A DNA stretch of 64,000 nucleotides from CAVUPF01 sp963803755 (lineage in GTDB: Bacteria; Actinomycetota; Thermoleophilia; Solirubrobacterales; 70-9): assembly GCA_963803755.1 (NCBI GenBank), contig CAWDNP010000007.1, positions 496,001-560,000 on the forward strand, read 5' to 3'. Both the position numbers and the translations under genes were made by a program. This document shows positions 9,184-16,178 of this stretch, piece by piece. Numbering within the stretch: the first letter of the stretch is position 1; the number at the start of each line of letters is the position of its first letter. The notes below the pieces were generated by a model. It worked only from the letters and a program-made list of their open reading frames with translations. It was not told the origin of the DNA and did no database searches.

Positions 9184-9420
9184 ATGCCGTACATCAACGT
9201 GAAGCTCATCGAGGGTGTCTTCACCCCACAGCAGAAGCGCGAGATCGCGGGCCGCCTCACCGAGACCATGGTCGAGATCGAGGGCGAGAACATGCGGGAG
9301 GTCACCACCGTCGTGATCGACGAGACCAAGTCCGGGGACTGGTGGATCGGCGGCCGCAGTCTTAGCACCGAGGACGTGCGGGCGCTTGCGGCGGGCAGCG
9401 GCACCGCGCACGCGCGATGA
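9184..9420 (+). CDS. 4-oxalocrotonate tautomerase family protein
   Basis: Small 78-residue tautomerase-superfamily protein with the catalytic Pro directly after the initiator Met (MPYINVKL) and the usual beta-alpha-beta layout ending in GDWWIGG. ATG at 9184 has a good ribosome site (GGAAAGGAG) just upstream and exposes Pro-1 on Met removal, which is why the longer open frame is discarded. Substrate unknown. Its stop overlaps the next gene (ATGA), suggesting coupled translation with the OsmC-like protein. Confidence 0.87.
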   Translation: MPYINVKLIEGVFTPQQKREIAGRLTETMVEIEGENMREVTTVVIDETKSGDWWIGGRSLSTEDVRALAAGSGTAHAR

Positions 9421-9995
9421 CGCGCGCGACGGCCGTCGGCCGAACACCCCGCACGCGAAGCTCGGAGGTCTCCGACCGTCAAGCGCCCCTGCGACGAGCG
9501 TACGAGCAGGAGCCCGCCGAGGCGATGATCGTTGATCGCGGACACACCTTTGGCCGGGACCTCGCGGACCCCCTGCGCACGAGCGTCGTCCCGGGGGAGG
9601 AGTACGGGGTCGAGGTCGAGATCGCTGTAGGCACACATCGAGGAGTGGGAGGGCACCACGACGCTCCCAACCCAGGAGAGCTCCTCTGTGCGGCGCTCGC
9701 GGCCTGCCAGGACTCGACGATCCGCATGGTTGCCGACCTGCTAGGCGTGCAACTGACCTCGCTCGCCGTCCAAGTCGAGGGCGCCGTCGACTTGCGGGGC
9801 TGCCTCGCGATTGACCGGTCGGTGCGGGTGGGCTTTCCGTCGATGCGGAGCCGTACGCAACTCGGAGTGCGACCCGGAACCGACCCGCGCACCGTCCAGC
9901 TACTGCTCGCGGCCGCCGAGCGCTCGTGCGTCGTGTTGGACACCCTCAGGCATGGAGTCGACGTGGAAGCGGGAGTCGAGATTGTGAAGCGATGA
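9417..9995 (+). CDS. OsmC/Ohr family protein
   Basis: Predicted thiol-dependent peroxide-detoxifying protein. The family signature is seen as APNPGELLCAALAACQDST (about residues 80-98, first conserved Cys) and a second Cys in ERSCVVLDTLRHG near residue 173. The N-terminal 30 residues are poorly conserved in type. The ATGA overlap with the tautomerase gene implies a shared transcript, probably a small detoxification pair. Confidence 0.85.
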   Translation: MTRATAVGRTPRTRSSEVSDRQAPLRRAYEQEPAEAMIVDRGHTFGRDLADPLRTSVVPGEEYGVEVEIAVGTHRGVGGHHDAPNPGELLCAALAACQDSTIRMVADLLGVQLTSLAVQVEGAVDLRGCLAIDRSVRVGFPSMRSRTQLGVRPGTDPRTVQLLLAAAERSCVVLDTLRHGVDVEAGVEIVKR

Positions 9996-10164
9996 GGGAC
10001 AGACGACAGTCCGAGGTGCGTCAGACAGCGCTTACGACTTGCGGGCCTGTACGAGGTTGAGGGCCCTTCGGGCTTCACGGCTGGTGGTTGTTCGAGCCCG
10101 CTCGAGCGCATTGGGCCGAATCGATATCGACCCGGGTTACATGAGCCCACCCGAGCTGTGTAGC

Positions 10165-10459
10165 CGCCGCGGCGGACGAGGGTCGAGCCACGGTGGGGGT
10201 CGAGATCGCGCTCGCTGAGCGCCAGCGCCTCCTGGATGCGAAGCCCGCCGCGCCAGAGGACGACGATCACGGCACGGAGGCGAGCGCCGTGGCGACCATC
10301 TCCAACCTGGCGCATCACGGCGACGATCTCCTCGACCGTCGGTGGGTCGGCCGGATAGCGCATCCCCTGGTTGCAGGGTGATCGCCCGGCGTGGTAGCCG
10401 GGCATCGTCGCCGGCGAGCGGCGCCTCCCGGCGGAGTCGAAAACAGTGGGTTCGGTCAT
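10165..10459 (-). pseudogene. Truncated tyrosine recombinase (N-terminal fragment)
   Basis: The minus-strand frame from ATG at 10459 has a strong ribosome site (GGGAGGAGG) and encodes MTEPTVFDSAGRRRSPAT, then PPTVEEIVAVMRQ and a block GLRIQEALALSERDLDP that matches the first arginine motif of phage-type integrases. The match ends soon after LVRRGG; the rest of the catalytic domain, including HxxR and the Tyr, is absent and the frame continues as nonsense. A decayed or deletion-truncated integrase-like gene. Confidence 0.65.
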
Positions 10460-10535
10460 GGGATCCTCCTCCCAAGAAGAAACGGATACCAACTGCATTA
10501 ACAGGACGGGCCAGCAGCCAGGTGGGCGAGCCGAG

Positions 10536-10947
10536 CTACGCGATCGGCCGTATTGCGTCGCGCACTGACGGCGCAAGCTGCTGAGGTGTAGTCCCGGAGC
10601 TGAAGCTGAGGATCCACTCGGCGAGGTTGGGATCGGACGCTTCGATCCGGTAGCCGTTCAACTCGAGGAAGGTCAGCATCGCGACGAGCGCCAGGCGCTT
10701 GTTGGCGTCGATGAACGCCCTGGCTCTCGGAGATGCCGTGCGCCAGGACGGCAGCCTGCAACGCGAGATCGGCGTCCTCGTAGGCGGCGTAGCTGCGCGG
10801 GCGGGTGAGGGCGCCCTCGAGAGCGCCCTGGTCGCGAAGCTGATCGGCCGCCTGCGCGGGCGTGCCGCCGATGATCGCCGCATACAGCTCGAGCGCGTCA
10901 ACGAACTCGAGGTAGATCGGCTCGCCCGTGCCTTCCTCTTCGGGCAC
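10536..10947 (-). pseudogene. doc: Doc (Fic/AMPylase-fold) toxin, frameshifted
   Basis: From GTG at 10947 the frame encodes YLEFVDALELYAAIIGG, typical of Doc toxins (kinases of EF-Tu), and runs to LAHGISESQ. There an extra base (about 10,718-10,720) breaks the frame exactly in the active-site motif; the continuation AFIDANKRLALVAML, then FLELNGY, sits in another frame and reaches a stop at 10,536. Even with the frame restored, the His of the HxFxDANKR motif reads as Gln, so the toxin is probably dead. It follows its antitoxin gene with a 7-base gap. Confidence 0.75.
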
Positions 10948-10954
10948 TGCGGAT

Positions 10955-11211
10955 CTACTGGGGAGTTGACTCGGAGTCTGGGTCGTGCTCGGCGAGGATC
11001 TTCAACGCCTCGGGATGATCGGCGACCACGCGCTCGCCGATCGCGCGGATCCTCTCCCGCACCTGCTCGATGGGCAGGATCCGAAGCTCGCCGCCGTCGA
11101 GCTCCTCGACAAGCACGGAGGTGCCTGGCGCATATCCATGCGCTCTCGAGCTCGCGGGGAATCGAGAACGACGTTGCTGTTGCCGACGCGGCGGACCTTG
11201 ACGATCTTCAT
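10955..11211 (-). pseudogene. AbrB/MazE-type antitoxin for Doc, frameshifted twice
   Basis: ATG at 11211 opens MKIVKVRRVGNSNVV, a SpoVT/AbrB swapped-hairpin start. An extra T in the following codons and a second indel about 25 bases on throw the frame; restoring both gives GTSVLVEELDGGELRILPI and a C-terminus ending SESTPQ at the TAG at 10,955-10,957, just before the Doc start. Organisation antitoxin-toxin on the minus strand is standard for this module type. Both genes being damaged argues for real decay, although base-call error cannot be excluded. Confidence 0.65.
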
Positions 11212-11216
11212 GTCGT

Positions 11217-11239
11217 CAGTATACACGGGGATATCCCGA
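11217..11239 (-). promoter_or_regulatory. Promoter and operator-like palindrome of the antitoxin-toxin module
   Basis: On the minus strand a consensus TATACT -10 (11217-11222) ends 6 bases before the antitoxin ATG. Just upstream is a perfect 10-bp palindrome GGGATATCCC (11230-11239), placed between the -10 and the expected -35, where an autoregulating AbrB-type antitoxin would bind. Confidence 0.55.
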
Positions 11240-11672
11240 GACTTTGGCGCCACGCGGACTCCTGGATCCGCCAGGTGGAGCGGACGCCTCTGGTCCAATG
11301 CGGGTCGATGTCGAGATTAGTGCCCTTCGTCCCAGGCAGGAGCGCGAGCGCCGTCCACGGTGGCGTCCCAAGGCTGCTGTAACTTCGCCGCGGCTTCGGT
11401 TCCCTTGACGTCAGTTTAGGCGGCAACCACCTCCTTGTCATCGGTCTTCGATGCGGCTGGCTCGTGGTGGAGCCGGTACAGCTTTTGGTGGTCGATATGC
11501 TTGATCCCGTTGCAGGCGCTGTTGACCTGGAGGTCGAGCACCACCCAGACGGGCGACGACCCAATGACGCTAGAAGTCAACCGCCTCAGCCCGCTACTTG
11601 AGCAGCTTGTCAACCTCCGCCGCGATTTGGTACGGAGTACGCGATCGCAATCACGTCTGATGGCAAGACCGC
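11240..11672. other. Intergenic stretch with gene debris
   Basis: No intact gene is supported in this 430-base stretch. Its right end holds a plus-strand YVTN-propeller fragment (separate entry); the rest has only short frames without recognisable motifs. Confidence 0.4.
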
Positions 11673-11702
11673 CTATGTCGCAAATGCTGACGGCGGAGGG
11701 GG
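11625..11702 (+). pseudogene. YVTN beta-propeller repeat remnant
   Basis: One reading frame encodes EYAIAITSDGKTAYVANAD, a near-perfect single blade of a YVTN/NHL-like propeller (consensus IAITPDGKTAYVAN). It has no start and no further blades, and its end overlaps the 3' end of the opposite-strand CPBP gene, so it is a fossil fragment. Confidence 0.5.
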
Positions 11703-12452
11703 GAACTTTCCTCCGCTTCTCCCTCGCAGGCCTCGCACGACTAGCACGAGCACAAGGAGCACGACGCTCAAGAAGACGATCGTGTAACGGCCGGTGAGTG
11801 CCTGCTCGAATCCGCCCGCGTCGGCATAGAGATTGAGCGTGATCCCTGGCCATAGCGACCCTGTGTGCTCATAGAGCAAGCACAACAGCGATCCATAGAC
11901 CGCGAGCTCGGGAAGCACGGCAAGCGGATACTCCATATGAACCAGACCGAACATCACCCCAACCGCCACGCTCGAAGGAAGCACCGAGAAGCGATTGCGA
12001 AAGCAGCGATAGAGCAGACCACGAAAGAAGACCTCCTCGACCACGGGGCTCACGACCGCAGCGATTCCGGTGAGCACAATTATAGCCGTGCTCTTCGCCG
12101 CGATTCCGGAAAACGGGCTCGTAACAGGCCCGAGCCCGAGCCTTGATCGCCAGTAACCATCGAAGAGGGCCGATGCGACGAACACGAGCAGTGTGAGCCC
12201 AATTGCACGCAGCGCGGGCGTTGCGCGCAAACCAAGGTCGGCCGCCCGCAGCGTGCCCGCTCGACGTAGGGGGATCAACGACAGAAGCCAGGCCAAATCG
12301 AACCAGAGGGCGCCCGCGGCCCCAAGGTTAACGCCGAACAGCAGGAAAGCCCCCAGGGAAGCCACCGCCACGCCGATCCAGGATGCGACATACGCGATCA
12401 GCGCATAGCGCACTGTCCATTTACGCGAAGTGGGATCGTCAAGAGTCAGCAA
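11673..12452 (-). CDS. CPBP family intramembrane metalloprotease
   Basis: Membrane protease of the CAAX-prenyl-protease/bacteriocin-processing (Abi) superfamily. The 259-residue protein has about seven hydrophobic helices. The motif-1 EEVFFRG (about residues 149-155) and motif-2 FGLVHMEY, plus a later NLYAD, give the glutamates, His and Asn that form the active site. It has a TTG start at 12452 or possibly a later in-frame start. The last dozen residues (GGKFPPPPSAFAT) run into propeller debris, so the natural C-terminus may have been altered. Substrate unknown. Confidence 0.85.
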   Translation of the reverse strand: MLTLDDPTSRKWTVRYALIAYVASWIGVAVASLGAFLLFGVNLGAAGALWFDLAWLLSLIPLRRAGTLRAADLGLRATPALRAIGLTLLVFVASALFDGYWRSRLGLGPVTSPFSGIAAKSTAIIVLTGIAAVVSPVVEEVFFRGLLYRCFRNRFSVLPSSVAVGVMFGLVHMEYPLAVLPELAVYGSLLCLLYEHTGSLWPGITLNLYADAGGFEQALTGRYTIVFLSVVLLVLVLVVRGLRGRSGGKFPPPPSAFAT

Positions 12453-13017
12453 CTTTCCGCAGATTCATCGGGTGCACGCAGCGAGTACTTAAACCGCAAC
12501 GGCTCTGGCGCGTTGGGCGAGCAGCTTCTCGACTTCAGCTCGGAGCTTGCCGCGCGCGATCGCGCGCTCCCGGGCTCGACGGCACTCAGGGGATGCCGTC
12601 GAGCAACTGAGCGAGGGGAATGCCTGGTGCGTTCGGCAGCTTGACGATGGTCGCGAGCCTTGGATCTCCCGTGTGGATCGCTGCAGCATCCCGCCGCCCG
12701 ACTCTCGCTAACTCAGCAGCGACGCGAGCGAGGGCACGGATTTAGCGCTCGCCGAGCTCGGGTTCCCGCGATGCATCGGCGAGGATGACGAGATGGCCGG
12801 GAGGCCCATCGCCGCCAACTACAGATGGTTCCGAAACGTCGCTCACTCAGCGCGAGCTCAGTCAGGCGGCCCGGCGAGTCACATCCGCGTCCCTACCTGC
12901 TTCTCCGAGGACGCGAGCCGCCTTCTCGAGGGACCTCTCGGCCTGATCATGACTGTGGCGGACCGGGGCCAAATACGCAGCTCTCAAGTTCTGGGGTCCG
13001 TCGCCGATGAAGCGGAC
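12453..13017. other. Intergenic stretch with a degenerate minus-strand frame
   Basis: No intact gene found in these 565 bases. The minus strand carries a broken frame at 12586-12800 (separate entry). The frame that leads into the next gene is open from 12793 but lacks signs of coding before 13018. Confidence 0.4.
12586..12800 (-). pseudogene. Degenerate gene fragment, possibly PIN-like
   Basis: A minus-strand frame reads HLVILADASREPELGER, then a TAA, then IRALARVAAELARVGRR and AAAIHTGDPRLATIVKLP up to a TGA at 12586-12588. The segment looks like a protein C-terminus and the TGDPRL block recalls PIN-domain ends, but this is weak. The internal stop and absent N-terminus mark it as a remnant. 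Confidence 0.3.
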
Positions 13018-13584
13018 ATGAGTGGGCCAGGGCGTGCGCTCAGCCGGCGGCCGGACAAGGCCCTTCGGCTCCTCATCTGGGGGCCGCCTCTCATGGCTGC
13101 AGCTCTCTTCTTCGTCACAGGAGTGCTTCCTCACACCTCGTGTGAAGAGCCTGCCTCGGGGCTGACCGAAGGCGTCCTCGACTCGTCCCTCGCAGTCTTC
13201 TCGACGCTTTTGATCTGCGGTGCGTTCTGGAGCCTCTGGCAGGAAGGCGCGAGCATGGAGCCGGTCAAGGCTCGGTCCAGGTTCAGGTTCGGAGCCGCGC
13301 TGATTGTTGCCGCGTTGTTCGTCTGCGGCGTGGCGGAATTTGGAAGCCGCCCAGGCGACCTGCTTCCCCATCTCTACCGGATCGGACTGATCATCGGGGT
13401 CCCAGGATCGGCGATCGCGTTGGGCGGGCTCGCAATCGCCAGCAGGCGTGTGGGCTCCTTGGCGGAGATGGCCGGGGTGGCACCGGGTGCCGTCCCGGGC
13501 TACCTGGTCCTGCTCGCGCTCTTCACCTTTCCGGCCCTGACCACAGTGCTGCGGATCGGGACGTCCGGAGGCCTCTGCCTTTGA
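13018..13584 (+). CDS. Multi-pass membrane protein, N-terminal part (ends at an in-frame TGA)
   Basis: Family not recognised. From ATG 13018 the 188 residues contain about five hydrophobic helices (starting LLIWGPPLMAAALFFVTGV, and ending YLVLLALFTFPALTTVL). The frame stops at TGA 13582-13584, but continues open immediately afterwards in the same frame with another hydrophobic helix and an exported-looking domain. The two parts together would make one 377-residue protein, so this is probably the 5' half of a gene split by a nonsense change. The upstream in-frame ATG at 12793 would add 75 residues with no support. Confidence 0.55.
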   Translation: MSGPGRALSRRPDKALRLLIWGPPLMAAALFFVTGVLPHTSCEEPASGLTEGVLDSSLAVFSTLLICGAFWSLWQEGASMEPVKARSRFRFGAALIVAALFVCGVAEFGSRPGDLLPHLYRIGLIIGVPGSAIALGGLAIASRRVGSLAEMAGVAPGAVPGYLVLLALFTFPALTTVLRIGTSGGLCL

Positions 13585-13620
13585 GATGGGCTGCACACCA
13601 TCCTCGCCGCCGGACTGACG

Positions 13621-14151
13621 GTGCTCGCCATCGGCACTCTCGTGGCGCGCCTCTGGCCGAAGGGCGAGATACCCGTCCCGGCGATCGACTCGGCGAAGGT
13701 GGTCGGGGGGCTCTGCCCCGAAGGGGGAAGGCTCGGGCACGCAGAGGTATCAATCCGGGTTCCTGGCGGAGTCGACGACGATGAATCGCTCCGCGTGGGA
13801 ATCAAAGGTGGAGAAGGAACCTTCTACCACGACGCGGGCGAAGAGAACCATCTGGTCCTGGGGTTCACCGAAGATGCCCTCGCCAACTCCGAGATCGAAG
13901 TCACGGCGACGATGACGCGCTTGGACCCCGGGGATGCGTTCGAACAGAGCAGGACGGTGGCAAAGCGGATCTCCTGCGAAAAAATAGTCTTCCGCCTACC
14001 GTCGCGAGTTCCCGATCAGGTCGTTCGAGACTGCAGGAGGACGTTGGCTATGGACGAAAACCGCATCTGTGAGCTGGCAATCCTCCGCTCCGAAGGCAAG
14101 GTCAAGCCCGGGCCCTACACCGAACGCGAACTGACCGCGGCAATCAGGTAG
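13621..14151 (+). CDS. C-terminal exported domain of the split membrane protein
   Basis: Same frame as the preceding entry. The codons just after the TGA read LHTILAAGLTVLAIGTLVAR, a membrane helix that begins before the only canonical start (GTG 13621), which argues against this being an independent gene. The remaining 150 residues are polar with many acidic residues and four Cys (GLCPEG, ISCEK, RDCRR, RICEL), probably outside the membrane. No family recognised. Confidence 0.45.
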   Translation: MLAIGTLVARLWPKGEIPVPAIDSAKVVGGLCPEGGRLGHAEVSIRVPGGVDDDESLRVGIKGGEGTFYHDAGEENHLVLGFTEDALANSEIEVTATMTRLDPGDAFEQSRTVAKRISCEKIVFRLPSRVPDQVVRDCRRTLAMDENRICELAILRSEGKVKPGPYTERELTAAIR

Positions 14152-14517
14152 CGAAGCCCGCGGTTATCGGAGATTCGGCCTCGAGGGGACCCGGTGGACA
14201 TCACCTTCATTACGTATCGGTCCAATCCCTGCTCGACGAGCAGGAGTCCGCCCGAGAAGGGGCCTGAGGTGAGGTGACCGCTTCCGCTTCTTCCGGCGCA
14301 AGCGGGCGCATGCTGATTTCAGTCACCGTACCCGCATCTCGTCCGAAGCGGGCACCCGCTCAGCGTCAAACGGAACGACCGTTTTTGGCGCGAGCGGTAG
14401 CGCGAGGAGCCCATCGCGACGACGCGGCGGACGGCTGGTCTATGCGCACCAGATTGCCGGACGGTCACGTACGGCAAAGCTCCGGCCCCATGGGTGTGTG
14501 GGCTGTAAGCTGGCGGC
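14152..14517. other. Intergenic stretch with one small hairpin
   Basis: No supported gene. A small perfect hairpin CTGCTCG-A-CGAGCAG sits at about 14228-14242 without a T run. A TAAGCT hexamer at 14506-14511 lies 6 bases before the next start codon and is the likely promoter -10 for it. Confidence 0.4.
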
Positions 14518-15348
14518 GTGTCGGAGGTATCTGCGTCAGGAGTTGGAAGAAGCAAACGCAGCGTCCACCCGTGCGTTGTCCCGTTTCTGATGTGGGGTGC
14601 GTGGGCGGGGTGCGCGTTGGTCACTGCAGCCATCAGCCACTCGGTCCTATGGCTGTTACTCCTGCTGCCGGCGCTTCCTTCGCTGTACGTCCTCGGAGGT
14701 AGGATCGCTCGTGGCTATCCGACGACGGATGTCGAGGCGGCGCAGCGGTTCAAGCAGATCCTTTTTGAGGTTGGAGGCGAGCAAGAGTTGGCAGTGATTG
14801 TCCAGGATCAGACCGCATCGCCTTGTGAGCTGCGTCGCGGCGACCATCCAACGCTGATCGCCGCGCTCGGATTCGTGAAAGCCAGCAGCGATGACGTGCT
14901 CCGCGGAGTTGGGGCGCTGCAGTACGCATCACTGCGGACCCCACAGATGAACAACCGACTCCGGTTGGTGAAGGCAATCTCTCTGCTCGCGACTGTTGCA
15001 GCAGCGGCGCTTGCGGTCGTTATCGCTCCGAGGGCGGCTGCCCCGTTTGCGGCGCTCGCTAGCCTCGCGCTCACACAGTGGTTGACCGGCGCGCTACTGG
15101 CCGCGTGGTCGACACTCGACGCCGGGGGATCAGTGTTCGTCGGTATGGACGCAATGGCGGTGGAACTCGTTGGAAGCGCAACTCCCGTTATCGACGCACT
15201 GGTTGCGATGGACGCTTGGCGAGAAGCCAATCGAGCGGCTCAGTCGTTGGTCGAGAAGGCAGTGTACCGGTGCGCCCAGCCGGTACTGCCGAGCGCTCAC
15301 ACCACCGTACGAGTGACGCGTCTTCGTGCGCTGGCCGAAGCGACCTAG
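14518..15348 (+). CDS. Integral membrane protein of unknown function
   Basis: The 276-residue product starts at GTG 14518, placed 6 bases after TAAGCT. Two hydrophobic helices lie at about residues 22-60 and a second pair at about 146-196, with a soluble segment of about 85 residues between and a 75-residue tail. There is no HExxH or other catalytic motif, so assignment to a peptidase family is not supported. Confidence 0.65.
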   Translation: MSEVSASGVGRSKRSVHPCVVPFLMWGAWAGCALVTAAISHSVLWLLLLLPALPSLYVLGGRIARGYPTTDVEAAQRFKQILFEVGGEQELAVIVQDQTASPCELRRGDHPTLIAALGFVKASSDDVLRGVGALQYASLRTPQMNNRLRLVKAISLLATVAAAALAVVIAPRAAAPFAALASLALTQWLTGALLAAWSTLDAGGSVFVGMDAMAVELVGSATPVIDALVAMDAWREANRAAQSLVEKAVYRCAQPVLPSAHTTVRVTRLRALAEAT

Positions 15349-15621
15349 CGCGGCTCAGGTTCCATCTTCGGCGAACAGGTGGCCGAGGCGCAGCTGGACT
15401 TTCCGCTTCCCCGATAGAACGACATTCTCGTGCCGGGGGCGATTGCCGCTGCGTCTGAGCGGAACTTCGGCGCTGCCGCTCTCGCGTGAATGCGAGCGCG
15501 TCGGAGACACCGCTCACGCACCTGCGTTGGACGAACAGCGAAAGCCAGGGCCGCACGTTGGCTGGCTGCTCCTCTGAGCCGAGAGCGGAAGTACTTTGAG
15601 ATTTGGGTCAACGGTATTGCC

Positions 15622-16140
15622 CTAGCCAGGAGGTTGGGCCTCGCCGAGGCCGTGCGATCCGGCCGCTTCGGCGCCGGTCGCCTGATCTACGCGGTGCACG
15701 ACGTCGCCCGGGTCTGCCACGCCGACGAAGACGAAGTTGTAGTCATCGCTCGCCGCCGTGTCGAAGTCGACGTCGCCGATCCGCATCACTCGCTGATAGA
15801 GGGTCTGGCGGTAGTTGACGTTCTGCACCCGCTCCAGTCGCGTCTCCTGGATCTCCCGCGAGAAAACCCCGCGCCGGATGTTGAGGCGGCGGCTGGTGAT
15901 CGTGTAGGTGGTCGCCATGCGCCTGATGAAGCCGACCAGCACCACGAGGGCGATCAGCACCAGCACGGCGAGGAAGACGGTGGCGCTGTCGCCGCCGAGC
16001 AGCTTGGCGATCACGCCGACGATCGCAGCGACCAAGATCCCCTTCAAGTAGAAGCCAAATAGCGCGCGCCACGACGGGTGGCCCTGGAAGATCACCCGCT
16101 CTCCCGGGCTGAGGATGAGGCTCGCCACGGCGGCCAGCAT
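15622..16140 (-). CDS. Membrane-anchored bacterial PH-domain protein (DUF304/bPH2)
   Basis: 172 residues: a short N-terminus ending in GERVIFQGHPSWRAL, two hydrophobic helices (about 25-45 and 52-70), then a PH-like domain TTYTITSRRLNIRRG and RVQNVNYRQTLYQRVM, which is the core of the bPH2 family. Divergent from priA, with only 38 bases between the two starts. The role of these proteins is not settled; membrane-associated scaffolding is plausible. Confidence 0.82.
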   Translation of the reverse strand: MLAAVASLILSPGERVIFQGHPSWRALFGFYLKGILVAAIVGVIAKLLGGDSATVFLAVLVLIALVVLVGFIRRMATTYTITSRRLNIRRGVFSREIQETRLERVQNVNYRQTLYQRVMRIGDVDFDTAASDDYNFVFVGVADPGDVVHRVDQATGAEAAGSHGLGEAQPPG

Positions 16141-16165
16141 AACCCGCGGCGTCCGCCTCCCTCCA

Positions 16166-16171
16166 TACCGT
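16166..16171 (+). promoter_or_regulatory. -10 hexamer TACCGT before priA
   Basis: Ends 7 bases before the priA ATG, in the short divergent spacer with the PH-domain gene; no ribosome site is present. Confidence 0.45.
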
Positions 16172-16178
16172 CAGGACG

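Noticed and set aside
14518..15348. M48-type membrane peptidase
   Set aside because: Topology is suggestive but no HExxH zinc motif is present.
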